A stretch of 45,204 nucleotides of DNA from NCBI GenBank assembly GCA_002633005.1, contig NMRA01000044.1, positions 1,022,248 to 1,067,451 of the forward strand, in the 5' to 3' direction. The notes beneath the pieces were generated by a model that had not been told where the DNA came from, did not search any database, and saw only the letters and a list, made by a program, of their open reading frames with translations. Positions 1-11,500 of this stretch are shown here, piece by piece. Each line of letters begins with the position of its first letter. The stretch's first letter is position 1. The stretch is from Phoronis australis. Lineage: Eukaryota; Phoronida; Phoronidae. The translations under genes were made by a program, and so were the position numbers.

Positions 1-43
1 ACCCCCCCCCCCCCCCGCCCTCATGCCTCATGGTTCCGCTTAC

Positions 44-198
44 TTTTGTTTCCTGATCATGTTCTGCGACTCCTGTGTGTATGCCTCACTGTCTCCTTTC
101 ATAATCTGTAGCTGTCTACACAGCTTGTTATACTCCTGCTCTTGCAGACCATCCTCGGCGTCACTAGTGTCCGATCTCGCTGAACGCGCTCGCGGCAT
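44..198 (-). CDS. ODAD1: First coding exon of an outer dynein arm docking complex subunit 1 (CCDC114)-like gene
   Basis: Minus-strand exon giving 51 codons plus 2 nt. It starts MPRARSARSDTSDAEDG and continues with a coiled-coil stretch containing CRQLQIMKGDSEAY and ESQNMIRKQ. The pattern L-x-RQ-x2-IM-x-GD-x2-AY-x2-ESQ-x2-IRKQ is what I know from the N terminus of the ODAD1/CCDC114-CCDC63 family, coiled-coil proteins that anchor outer dynein arms to ciliary doublet microtubules. The ATG at 198 lies just after an acceptor (CAGCAG, 199-204, a NAGNAG pair). The exon ends in phase 2 at a GTAAGC donor (38-43). The rest of the gene lies to the left of the window. An X-box upstream fits a ciliary gene. 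CCDC63 is the main alternative within the family. Confidence 0.65.
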
Positions 199-702
199 CC
201 TGCTGGTAGGACAAATACACAACATGAATCATTAGAGACCCGAGTCCACTTATATATACATATAGGGGTAGATATCACTGAATGCCGCTTTCAATATGTC
301 CAATATGAGTCGCAGTCTAGATAAAATAAAATTTTCATAGGGCAGTACACTCCACCGCAAGCAGCCATGAGAGATATTTATGTAGATTTCCACACAGTTT
401 AATCACTGAATTGGACCGTACGTCTAAAAACGACATGGATCATTAATTCTTAATTTAAAAATCACATTGCCATTTAGGCCTATATATTCACATTAGTAAG
501 AACAGAATTCTTCTCGAACGGTGCTATTTAACAATAAATAATAAGGGCAGATGAGAAAGGGTTTGGAGTGAAGCAGCTATGCGCTAGCCTGGGCTCTGTA
601 ACTCACCATTGACATTCCCGGGAGCCTTGATGCGCTAAAGAAAGATCCGTTATGTTAATTTAATTAGATTCCAACAACAAAAATGACGGTACTAAATATC
701 AC

Positions 703-709
703 ACTTACC
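703..709 (-). other. Splice donor of a 5' noncoding exon of the ODAD1-like gene
   Basis: On the minus strand the sequence reads CGACGAG|GTAAGT, a near-perfect donor, with the exon's last base at 709. It lies upstream of the coding exon at 44-198 and would pair with the acceptor just before that exon's ATG. The interval 205-702 would then be intron, and I see no other coding signal there. The transcription start is not visible directly but should lie at about 720-800. Confidence 0.45.
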
Positions 710-810
710 TCGTCGTGTGTTTGTACAGAGTTTGTACTCAAAATATCGGTATTCCTCACGTTCACTGAAGTTTAGTCACAGCAATGGCCAACTCGCTATT
801 TACACCTGTG

Positions 811-825
811 GTAGCCACTAGCAAC
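811..825 (-). promoter_or_regulatory. X-box (RFX-factor site) upstream of the ODAD1-like gene
   Basis: The plus strand reads GTAGCC-ACT-AGCAAC, matching the X-box consensus GTNRCC-N(0-3)-RGYAAC at all defined positions. On the minus strand it is GTTGCT-AGT-GGCTAC. It is about 100 bp upstream of the first splice donor of the minus-strand ciliary gene, the usual promoter-proximal place for RFX sites in axonemal genes. The role is inferred from position and consensus. Confidence 0.5.
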
Positions 826-1150
826 AAAGCAAATTGTGAAAGCGAGGCTATGGAGTTGGCCCAGAAACGTTGTTGACCTACAACTTACATAGTTAGTTTA
901 GACATCGCTAGGTGTCGTTATAAAACAAAATATTTTATTTAATGGTCATTTTTAACATAATTACTACGACATCTGGAAATATAAACAATAGAAAGTTATA
1001 TATTTTGTTAATGGTGACAAATTTTCAAAGTTTTGTTTTAAATAATAGCCATTTTATGGCTTAAATAATTATTATTTTGCAAATGAAATTTACTCCTGAA
1101 TTTTGTTGTACTCCTTGTCATATATTAAGCCGACTCGAGAACCAACGGGC

Positions 1151-1339
1151 ATCGCTTCTCGGCCTTTTGGCTAAGATCAAAGTGTAGTATCTGTTCTTAT
1201 CAGCTTAATATCTGATACGTCCCCCATTGGGGGACTTCGATATTAAACTGATTTTTGGAACTGGGCGAAGTGTCAGGGGCTTGCTCCGCCTTTGCCACGG
1301 GTTGGCCTGGTATTGCAGTACCTCCAGGATCGGCCCACT
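1151..1339 (+). ncRNA. U2: U2 spliceosomal snRNA
   Basis: The sequence starts ATCGCTTCTCGGCCTTTTGG, the conserved U2 5' end with stem-loop I. GTAGTA at 1184-1189 is the branch-site pairing segment, and GATTTTTGG contains the Sm site (1251-1258). Stem-loop II has a perfect GTCCCCC/GGGGGAC stem (about 1219-1235). Stem-loop III keeps GGGGCTTGCTCC. Stem-loop IV keeps the GGTATTGCAGTACC loop, closed by GGGTTGG/TCGGCCC with G-U pairs. The length (about 189 nt) equals the usual 187-191 nt. Arm changes relative to vertebrate U2 preserve pairing, so this looks functional. The 3' end is estimated to within a few bases. The extra A in ATCAAAGTGTAG also occurs, as I remember it, in other invertebrate U2 RNAs. 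Confidence 0.93.
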
Positions 1340-1456
1340 CCCCTCTGGGGAGTAAAAATGACAAAAGCAATGACCAAGTGAGCATCCTACAATGGTTCGA
1401 TCTCGGCGCAGTCCAAGTGAACGGCATAGCACTTGCTTATGAACATGGCTCCTCCT

Positions 1457-1617
1457 CAGTGCAGATCCAGGATTTTGAGTTGGGGGGGGGGCAGGACAGA
1501 GTATTAGCCAGGGTTTTGCCCATCAGACATTTGCAGCCCCGTATACTGCCAAATGGAACTATTGGGAGAATTTCTGGGGGGGCATGGCCCTCTTGGCCCC
1601 CTCTAAATCCGCCACTG
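1457..1617 (+). repeat. Short GC-rich interspersed element, copy 1
   Basis: A 161-bp unit starting CAGTGCAGATCCAGG and ending AAATCCGCCACTG, i.e. imperfect terminal inverted repeats of the CAGTGGCGGATYYA type. It carries a G-run near the left end and C-runs near the right end. It matches copies at 3676-3821 and 29984-30149 along its whole length (shared internal GTATTAGCCA, TTTTGCCCATCA and GGGAGAATTT). It has no coding potential and I could not find a convincing target duplication. Confidence 0.7.
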
Positions 1618-1639
1618 CGAGGTTATAATAAATATATTG

Positions 1640-3675
1640 GTAGAGCTTGAGAAACGTTTTTGCCGCCAAATCGGACCTTCGTCTTAGTCATAACGCGAAT
1701 TTTAAGGAACTGAAACTGTTTCTAACTGGCCGCCGGTGCCTTCAAAGGTTGAATTTCTGCTCCAGTGTGACCATTCACCATCATCGCACACGCCGTATTC
1801 AAACCGTTCAATGGGCGAATTTAATTTTTACTAATGCTCCTTAATTACCACTTCTCAAAAAGGATAACAAACCCTGTTTTGATGATTGATGATTTCATCC
1901 AATCCTCGGCTCTGTCACCTCCAGTAATGCAAAGATCAGGTGTCAATCTCCCAGAAAACTCGTTCTCCCCATCTCACAGATTGGATATTGTGGTCCTCAG
2001 TCGGGCCAGGGTGTGATCTTTATCACACAGGCGGCCATGTAACTCGAAGAAAGCGTAGGCACGCTTGTCCGTTTAAGCAAACTTTGTAAGTAGTTTTTCA
2101 TTTTCCTCCACACTTTTGAGGGATATAAAGCATTACTTTGCTTCGGAGAACATGAAAAAGTCGATGATGTTAGTATCTGTTAATAGGCCATAACCGTAAC
2201 CCTTTAAACTTTTTAAGTAACACACTTTAACCAATCGTATTATTTTATCTTTCCTTACCACGTCAGTACTTAGGCGGCTACACTACTGAAAACTCAGAGT
2301 GAAGTTTGGCATAGTCGCCCACAAAGGGAAATGTTGCACGTATTGTCAAACCCGCCGCGGCTATGAAAATTTGACGATACATTTAAGCTCCTTTCATTGT
2401 AAACTGAGATCGTACACCGGTAGTGCCAACGAGTGCCATAGAGAACTAATTCAAATAAAGTGTATAAATTTGACCATGTAGACGTTTTTCAACATACGGT
2501 ACATTGAACGGAAGATGCGATGGGGACGATTGCCAAGACACGGAGTGCCTATCCACACCAGTATAGCCTCGGGATTTGACGGGATAGCCAAAGTATTTCA
2601 ATTTATTCCAAAAAATGGTTAACCCGCCAAATTCGTTGCAAAAGCCGATACTACCATATGTCGTAATGTACATAAAAACGTCACACGGAAATGGACGAAC
2701 TTCGTATCGAAAGAGCGTGGACAAAATAACGTTCGCATAGTCAAGGTTTTTGTTTTTTAGCCCAATGTAAAAAAGGTTTGAAACACCTTGCCAAGCAGTG
2801 ACAACAAAATCTCGCCGGCATCATTTTTGCTTGTCCCAGGTGGATTTTCTTATTTGAAAAGTGAGCAACTTAACTAAAACATACCAGACTCAAATTCCAA
2901 AAAAGAGACCAAATGTGGAAAGTGATTCAAGGCAAAGATATTTTTTACATTCAAATTATTTCTTGAGCTGTATTAAATTATTCTCCATGAGAATAGTTCA
3001 AGGAAACTTTTCAATGGACACCACGAACGAACGGAGTGCATTCCATTACTTTATTTACTAAAATTAAACGAATTTTCAAATACAGCATAGTGACAACATA
3101 TTTTCACACAACAAAACCAATCATTCTCTAACAATTTTGAAATTAAAATGAACCCATCAAAAATGTTGATTAAAAGCATCCACATAAAACGGGCATTAAT
3201 AACCTAAAAAGCACTTCAAAAATGACCATTATTAACAACATCAAATTTCAGTACTGAAAAGCATGCAGTCTTTGCAAGTTTTGAAATAATCTTTAAATTA
3301 ATAATCACATGGCGCACACTACTTGCTGGTTGTAGCATAAGAAGTATGATATCATGCCTTCATAACATTCATATCCCTTCAGTGTTTTACTGAAATTTAA
3401 GGGAATATTAAATAAAATTGAAATAACCAGGATTGAACTGGTGCTGTGTCTGCTATGCGACAGGGTCGTAAGTGTCTAATCTGGCTATACAAGCAAACTG
3501 TACATCAATTATAATGGGGATACTAGATAAAACTATTGAAGTCAAAGTGTACTCGAGTAGGATTGTTGCCAGCTTATAAGCAATCATACTCACTAAGTAT
3601 ACTGGAGAGTGCCACCAATAAGGAGCATGAAACTGGGGGATGCTTTTTTAGAAAGTTCACGCTACAGAGTCCAAC
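1640..3675. other. No supportable gene
   Basis: This stretch has open frames of 60-92 codons on both strands (the longest at 2446-2724, minus), but none has a recognisable motif, a codon pattern unlike chance, or matched splice sites. It is AT-rich from about 2740 on. I treat it as intergenic sequence between the U2 gene and the 3' side of the minus-strand gene at 5.4-13.9 kb. Confidence 0.5.
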
Positions 3676-3821
3676 CAGGGGTGGATCCAGGATTTTAAGT
3701 TAGGGGGGGGCCAGGGCAGAGTATTAGCCAAGATTTTGCCCATCATCCCCGAACTGCCAAACAGAATCTGGGAGAATTTTAGGGGGGCATGATCCCCTTC
3801 CCCCCCCCAAATCCGCCGCTG
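3676..3821 (+). repeat. Short GC-rich interspersed element, copy 2
   Basis: Starts CAGGGGTGGATCCAGGATTT and ends AAATCCGCCGCTG. It is the same unit as 1457-1617 and 29984-30149, with a short internal deletion around the CCCATCA segment (146 bp). The ends are imperfect inverted repeats. It lies in the unassigned stretch on the 3' side of the minus-strand gene. Confidence 0.7.
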
Positions 3822-4040
3822 CGAAACACGTTTCAACAACAGTCACTCGTTTATGACGTAAATATTTCACATTTCCAGTGGCACAGCTCAAACATAAGTA
3901 CATCAAACAATTCATCCCCTATTACAATCCAATGCCTACCATATTTCTAAGATTATTTCTCAAACTTTCCACATAACATCAAAGTATCTACGTAGCCAAT
4001 AACACCAGCACACCACCATCACGATTGTTTCCCCTGTATT

Positions 4041-4074
4041 GAATTGAAATAGTAATTAATTAATTAATTAAATT
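4041..4074. repeat. (TAAT)n simple repeat
   Basis: About five and a half tandem units of TTAA/TAAT starting at about 4051, in AT-rich sequence. Confidence 0.7.
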
Positions 4075-4832
4075 ACACGATTTAGACAAAAATGAACAGC
4101 GAATCTGATGCCATGGAGAATCGATGATGGTGATAATTCTACTAATGAGGGCATGAAAACCAACTTGGAGAATTTCATGAACACGATGAAAAACAGCACG
4201 AAAGCTCTTCGTTGTTGAACCACTTCCTGCTGGCAATGTTGCAGACGTCAACAAAATGTAATGGTACAAAATGACAGATGCGCACTTCATATATGCTGTT
4301 TAATTTGGACATTTTTTTCACAGTACGTGACACGTGCGAGCAACAGTATCTACCCTGCATTGAAATTAATCCGCAATACAGAGCCGACGACATGGAAAAT
4401 GATAACTTCATACAAAAATGCACTTTGAACCCGACTTTGATATTCTGCCTACTACGTGTAGGGTAGAAGAGTTTTAAAATTATATTTAATCAAATCAAAT
4501 GGCTGTTATGCAACCTCCCATATTACACTGGGACCTTCTATACAGTATATTAGCAGTACAAAAATAACACAAACTGTGTGTTGTTTTCCCTTCCAGTAAA
4601 GTCTACAGCAGGTCATCTTTACACAGATTACTATGGCATGAGAAATCGTATCCTGATCCTGAGAGAATGGGACAAATCCAAAATGTTTCTGTCATCTAAA
4701 ACATCAAAATTACCATTGCTTCAGCAACTATACATGTAACATACGCTAAGCTTTACAAACTTCGGAATCTTTCAAGACCATTTAAGCATGTTTACTACAC
4801 TAAAATCAAGCAGTTATTAATATGTGCACGAT

Positions 4833-4843
4833 TTTATTTTATT
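4833..4843 (-). promoter_or_regulatory. Candidate polyadenylation signals of the minus-strand tandem-exon gene
   Basis: Two overlapping plus-strand TTTATT hexamers read AATAAA on the minus strand. They lie about 620 nt after the stop codon at 5459-5461, so 4840-5458 would be 3' UTR. Further TTTATT hexamers, such as one near 3051-3056, could also serve, so the true end is uncertain. Confidence 0.3.
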
Positions 4844-5458
4844 ATTTGATTCAAGCTTAATCATTCAATGGCATAATGTTCTCAGATTTTGTACCACCTG
4901 AATAAAAAACCTGGCTCTGCCATTGCCTCGGCTCGACAAGCAAATAGTTAATTTTTTCCATAGAATCACATTCAAAGCGTCGGAGCCTTATTGGATGATA
5001 CAAGCAACACGAACAAAAAACAAAACATTCAGCCAATACACTTGGTCAAAAAATTTAAGATAATCTCAGCATGTATAGAACTGCACCCATGTTTTGATTA
5101 TGAGAATGTAACTGTCCATGAAAACTTGCGATTACATGCTCGAAAGTTTTGTAAGAAGACCTCACCAATAGAAGGAACTGATCTATTCATTATCAAACTT
5201 GACATCAACTCAGGCATTTTGGTGTCCGAAAGCGTTCGATTTCAAAGACATTTTATCAAGAACAATTGTTAATGAACACTCGATTGATTTAATCAGTTAA
5301 ATGCTTCTAACAAGAATTCTCAGGAGCAGCTTCCATTATTAAAAAAATCTCTTGAATGGTCCCTATAACCTCAACACCAGCGATTGTAACATTTTAGATG
5401 ACAGAATTCATCGAAGCTTGCTTACTTCACAAATACGTGACTTTTGATAGACTAAAAA

Positions 5459-5515
5459 TTAATCATCACTTGTAGTTGCCTTGGGTTTACGTCCTCTCTT
5501 AGCTCCACCTGTAGC
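5459..5515 (-). CDS. Last coding exon with basic AT-hook-like motif
   Basis: The acceptor GATTACAG precedes the exon. It encodes ATGGAKRGRKPKATTSDD and then TAA. The core RGRKP resembles the R-G-R-P core of AT-hooks, with an extra lysine, and could equally be a nuclear localisation signal. The TSDD end is acidic and contains a possible CK2-type serine. Confidence 0.7.
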   Translation of the reverse strand, partial: ATGGAKRGRKPKATTSDD

Positions 5516-8500
5516 CTGTAATCATAATCACAAAATGTGACAACATTGAACAGACAGCCTGTAGTAACTGACCTTTAATTATAAAAATCCTTGTGATTTC
5601 ATAATGGAACTGCGACAAACTGTGGTTTCAGTTAAAGCAGCTATTTTGCTTATTACAGTTTCATAAATAGCTATCAGACCTTTTCTGTTAAAAGGGGACA
5701 AATTTCAGCAAACAACCAAATAATATAAAAAAAAACTCTTTCCTTTACTTCCACAAGGTATAGAACACATAAAGAGTTTCAACAATAGCGTGACCAATAA
5801 AATAGAAAAATTTTGTAAATTACTGCCCAGGACGTATTTGTGGTTTTACAAGCAATTCATAAAAAAGTTAAGTTCAACTACTTTGTAGGTGAACCACCAG
5901 AACTTCAAATATCATTTTGAAGAACCCATTTTCAATTCTGGTTACTAAGAAAACGTTTGATTATGTGCTGAAAAAGCATCGTTTGGGAATTGAATTACAT
6001 TGGTTTGTGATCAAATACCTTTCATGAAGTTTTCAACAGAATAAAGCGGAAAGGGTATCTTTACTTCAGCTTACAAAAGATAACTCAGATCAAACAAGAC
6101 CAAGAGATTTTAACCGCGTGAGCTAAAATCTGATTACAGTAATAAACTATAGCAACCAATCCGCAGTACATGAGAGTTAAGTGAAGACCCGATTTTTTCG
6201 CATTGTGAGTAAAGTTCCGTTTGAAGGATTTTGCAACATGAAACTTGGCCTATGAGCTTGTATTGTACAATTCAAATGTGTAAAATAGCTGGTAAAGTGA
6301 ATTGAAGATACTAACCTTCTTAGCAGGTGGAGGGGGCGGAGGTCGTCGACCACCTGATCTTGTTTTTCGACCACTTGTGAGGTCAACCTCCCCATATAAT
6401 TCAGCAGCTAAAAATAAAATTGTGGTGCAATATCTCTAATGGCTCAATGAAAGTAACTCTTGTGTGACATTTGAACACTTTAATAATAGCTACTGTCTTT
6501 CACAGCCAATTTATGGTTTTGTATTATTTATTTCTTCAACACTATCGGCAAATATTACTAGTACAGAAACCCTGAAATACTAAGAACTCCTACGCGAGTA
6601 TAACACTGGTACTGCTGATACTATGAACAACAAAAATAGCAAAAGTAACAGTAAGAGAAATAATTACAACAATTAATGACATTAATAACGGGAATAGTAA
6701 TAATAATCATAAAATTACTACAGACATAGGATCGAATACTTGAACTACCTTCCTCCGCTACTTTTCTCATTGTGTCAACACGTCTAGTACTCGGCTTTTT
6801 AGCAGCCTGTTTCCGTGGTTTCTTAGCAGGAGGAGCTTCATCAGGTTCATCAGCCTCCTCAGTCAGCTCTTCTATTTTCTTTTGCTGCCCCCTAGTGAGT
6901 GCATCCTCATCTGGCTTGCCTTGCTCTTCTAGCAACTTTTCTCCCTCCTGCGATGGGAAAACGATGTTTACATAGAAAGCGCGAGAAAGCTCAGAAGAAG
7001 GATGCTGCATTGGAATGGGTTTGACGGGGAAATTAGTGATGGTCACATTAACCACTAGAAATTCGTTAAAGGCACGCAAATAAGCTTTGAAGCTCGATGC
7101 TGCATTGTGATCAGTTACAACGTAGGAAAAGACTCGAGATCTGTTGAATGTGATAATTTTGACACTTAATTAAGTGCAGAATATACCAAAAACCAGAAAA
7201 CGTTCTGCAGGTCTAAGCGAAATCCTAGCGAAAAAGCAACATCTTACAAAACCTGACAGAAAGGAGAGTGTTTTGCGGGTATGCCCATGACTTTAATAGT
7301 GTAATCCAGCAAAATGGCGGCCAGTGAAAGTGATAGGTCGGTCAGGTTGGAATGTTAAATTATGGGACAGGCAGTTTTAAACACGAAAAACAACGAAGAG
7401 CATAATATTGCATACAAGTACAAATGGGTACGAGATATCAGTATATACATACAAGCCGAATTTGATCAAAATTACAAGATTTCTAAATTCAGAACAACAT
7501 CAGATGCTAGGGTCATACCATCATAATGCCCAGTTTACCTATCACAAGCTCCGCTTCCTTGCGAAAAGTCAACAAATGAACAATATGTTTAACCCGATGG
7601 GTAAAATGATGGCTTAGAAACAAAGGTGTGTCAAGAATGCTGCCTTGTGATTGGTCAGTTAAGCCATCACTCAAAATTGTGGCGATAAATTAATTAAGGA
7701 CGGGAGTATAAAAACAGTTAGTAAGTGATCTTAAAAAACTTAAACATTGATCTTGATGCCATGTTAATAAAAGATGACTTCGCCAATATCACATGACCAA
7801 CTGGTGTATTACCCACAATGCTAGCATAAGGGAGTTGTTTTGGCCAAAGGTCAGATTGCACCTCACACAATCTGACATCACAACAAGGTCAGAATCAATT
7901 CAATCAAAGGGGGCATGTTGTTTGGCGTACAAATGTAAACAAAAGCATCGAAATTTCTCCACCGGTCAATTGGCCATTTCACGACAGGCTCGCAAATTTT
8001 TGTTCAGAAATCTTACAAAGGAATTGTCCTAGGGATTCTGTCACGAAATGTTGGCAATTACCAACTTTCCTAAAAATATGCTTTTTTAAGACTCAGAAAT
8101 TAAAGTCATCACATGGCCACAGCTGGGACTACAGCAAAGTGGAGATATAAAAAATAGTGCACCTTTGCTGTGTTCACCATCGTGTTGTCTCTCGCCACTT
8201 TGGGGACGGTATCCTCCTCACTCTCTTGAGGTGCGTCATTTTTTGAAAAATTGTTTGCAGCCAAAAATGCCACTCCTTCCTAAAACAAAAACACAAAATT
8301 CTGCGATCAATCAGCGTTCTCCACAACTTATTCTAAAGTGCCAAAGTGACTTGTTTACCAGCATTTGCGACACATTTGAATGGCCCTCGACCTAAATAGC
8401 GGCGTTCCAGTTTGATACCGTCTCTAAAAACAAGGCACTAGTAAAGTTGGAATAAAATAGTTAGGGAAAGCTTACAATTCAAACTGAAAACAATTTGAGC

Positions 8501-11500
8501 ACTGGAAACAATTCAAATAAAAAGTTGCTCTTTGGCCTTAATACAATAGTCTGGTCTCACAATATTCCTTACTGTGATAGGATTCCACTTTCACTACCAC
8601 AAGCATGCACCATTTTCCAACTCGCAATTTTAGGAATATTACAAGACCAACTTTATGAACGTAAAAGGTCCAATACATTTTTTGTTTTTACCCAGCTAAC
8701 GAGGAAAAATGCAGCTAAAAATTAAGCCACTTCTTTCTTCCAAGTTCAATCGATTCTTAAAAATTCCCCATCAGCAGTCTCCGACATGAAAAACAATGGA
8801 GAGTTCATCTGCGCATGAAGCAACACAACAAGTCTTTCCACACTTCCTCTTGAGCACTTTCCATGAATAATCGGTGTGGGAATAAAACTCTAATTCAAAA
8901 TAGAAAGGTCTCAGATATGTTTTCTGTGCGACAATATCTCTTTAAACGTAGACAATATACATATTCGATTTATTCCAAGTCGACTAACCTTGGCCGTGTT
9001 AACCATCGTGTTGTCTCTAGGAACTTTAGGTGTGGCATCCTCTTTCGTCTCTTTGACACCATCGTCGACTGGGAAGTTATTGGCTGCAAGAAATGCCACC
9101 CCTTCCTGCAAAAAACCAAAACCATTGTGTTAAAGAAATTAACTGTCAAAGACTTGCAAACCTCTGGAAATTTCACCCCTCGCATGAAGTTCCTTAAAAA
9201 CAGTTGTCACAAAACATACTTTGCGACCCATAGAATTAAAAAGCAAAAAGATAATTTCTATCGAAATACAACACAGCAAAACAAAATTAACAGAATATAT
9301 CATAACTCAGGCAGTTATAAATAAGACAAAACTTAAACATATATACCACAGGCACATCCGTAAGTCATTCATTTATGCCAGAATTTTGCTAATGAGGGCA
9401 AAAGTTGTTGATATCCAAGGCTCGACGCTTTGCATAACGTCAACTCACCAAATGCGTCATACGGGGCCCAATATCCCGTGAAGACTCGCCTCCTCAGGCA
9501 CAACCAGGCGATCAACACACGTCTATTACCTGCGCACGACTCAAAAACAGACCCTTCCAGTTTTGCCACAAGATTCCGACCTCCACTTGCTTTACTTCCT
9601 ATAGCATTTTTAGTGTGTGCTCAGATGTGTGGAATTTTAACCAGGTTGCCAAACAAAATCTGAGGTCGCCAAATCGAGCCCTGATATCAATGACTCTTGT
9701 AAATTACATGCCTAAAGTTTCACTGACATCTCTCTATTCCCCATCTATGAAGCTGGTAAAATGAGTAATGATTTTAATGAATTGGTAACCAGGCGCAAGT
9801 CCAAAAGTCCAAACCCTTTGCTCGGTAACTTATGCAACGGAGCAATATAAACTGCCCCAACATTTGTCCATTGTCAAACACCCCTTGGGTCTTAATCCTG
9901 GATCTGCCCCCAGTTACACACTAAATTATATTAAGAATGAAGCGAACACAACATCTAAATCACTCATCTAACTAAATGCAAAGTAACAGACACAGCAAAA
10001 ACAACAAAACTACAGAGTTAGCAAACAACAGATACAGAAAGTCTGGCATTGCGTTCACACAGTTTTACCAGACGGGAGATCAGACACGTAAATCAGAGAC
10101 AACTTATCACCTGTCTCGTTGACTCCCATAAAAGCCATGTGCAAAATGTCAATCCCTATGCCCCACCACACCCTAAGCAAAAATAACATCACCGAAATTT
10201 AGTCTGCTCATTCCACAAAGGCAGATCTATAGGGCTGATCGTTGGATAGATGAGATGGCCAGACACCATGTGAACAGCGCATAAAAGAGGTGAAGGAGAT
10301 ATGAAATAAATTCTATAAGTTGCTATGAATCATTCTTCGGTCAAATAACTAACTTTTTATTTAGACTGCATAGGGTTTTAAAACCGATCGTTCCCTACAC
10401 AGATGAGAAATGATTTACGAGTTTTAGCAGATCTAACAGTTTCTTACAGCAGGAGACCCTGATCAACACAAACAAAGGCGTTGCCGATCAAACCAATACA
10501 TTGAGCAACATCTCTAACAATAGGAAACTGTTAATTCTTCACATTCTCAAACACCAAAAATCACTTTTAATCCGAGTAAGGAACAAGTTCAAACCAATTT
10601 TAAAATGGTACGTGGCCTAAACCAAAAGTTAGTTTTACAAATGACCAGTTTTTGCACCTTCAGTAAAGCAGAACTCGTGTTCTTCTGCGCAACAAAAAAG
10701 TCTAAATACGCAGCCGTTTTGAAAGGAGTCAACATTAAATTAGACGAAGTTGAGAGTCATCAAAGCAAAAGGGTACTTTTTTCACTAAGCCACACACTTC
10801 ACCAATTCCTGATGAAGAGTTAACAAACATAGTAATCCCATCCACAACTTAACTTGGCATTTGCAGCCGCCAACAAGTTGAATTGAAAACTCCTAACACC
10901 GAATCACTTTAAAACTCTTTGATGGGCCGTCTTTTTACAAAATAGGCTAAATTTTACCTACAGAAAAAAGTTTTAAATTAAACGTCAGAGTCAGGTGGAA
11001 CAGGAGTCATGCCCAGGATAACAACAGTATCGCCGCAATGCTGTGGTTGTCAATCATCACTGTTGGTGTCACACAAGAATAGAACTTATCCAATGGATAG
11101 ACTGAAACATTATTTAAAACCAAGATGCTACAAACCTGCCTTCCACCACAAAACCCAAGTTCTGATTCAGTTGTAAAACTGGTCTCAAATTATTCCTTGC
11201 TCAGATGAAAGGTGATTCCTGTGCTTGGAAAGGACTGACAGTTCATCATTGCTTGAGAACGGGTAAGCTGACTCGTCACCGCAGGTTGTTACATGCGCCA
11301 AGAATGGAGTAAAGCAACAACGAATATTGTAATATTTTCCAAGCCCAGAGATCATTACTCACCTGCGTAAGGAACAAACTCAGGCCAGTTTTGAATCAAT
11401 AAGCGGACTAAATTGCAAAAACAGTTACTTTGACAGAAGGTGGGTTTATCTCAACTCAAACAAGTGGTAAACGAATTGGGAACAATTTCTTAATCAGCAC

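Noticed and set aside
1179-1182. Extra A in the U2 segment ATCAAAGTGTAG, first taken as a pseudogene sign
   Set aside because: As I recall it, this extra A is normal in other invertebrate U2 RNAs, and all stems here are intact.
2446-2724. 92-codon minus-strand open frame
   Set aside because: No domain, signal peptide or splice support; length is within chance expectation for this composition.
4991-5272. 93-codon plus-strand open frame
   Set aside because: It lies in what is probably the 3' untranslated region of the minus-strand gene and shows no recognisable motif.
9369-9569. Minus-strand frame ending near a GCGCAG|GTAATA donor, considered as an alternative first exon
   Set aside because: Its apparent start codon is GTG, not ATG, and no upstream acceptor or homology supports it.
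10978-11040. Minus-strand open stretch HCGDTVVILGMTPVPPDSDV then stop, after CCACAG, in phase 0: possible alternative last exon of the tandem-exon gene
   Set aside because: Only 20 codons, poor pyrimidine tract and no nearby polyadenylation signal; too easily a chance match.
11361-11405. Minus-strand mini-exon between TTTTTGCAATTTAG and CAG|GTGAGT with a 45-nt open frame
   Set aside because: The same sequence block recurs as a dispersed repeat at 10574 and 43406, so the splice-like signals belong to a repeat, and its phase does not fit the neighbouring phase-0 exons.
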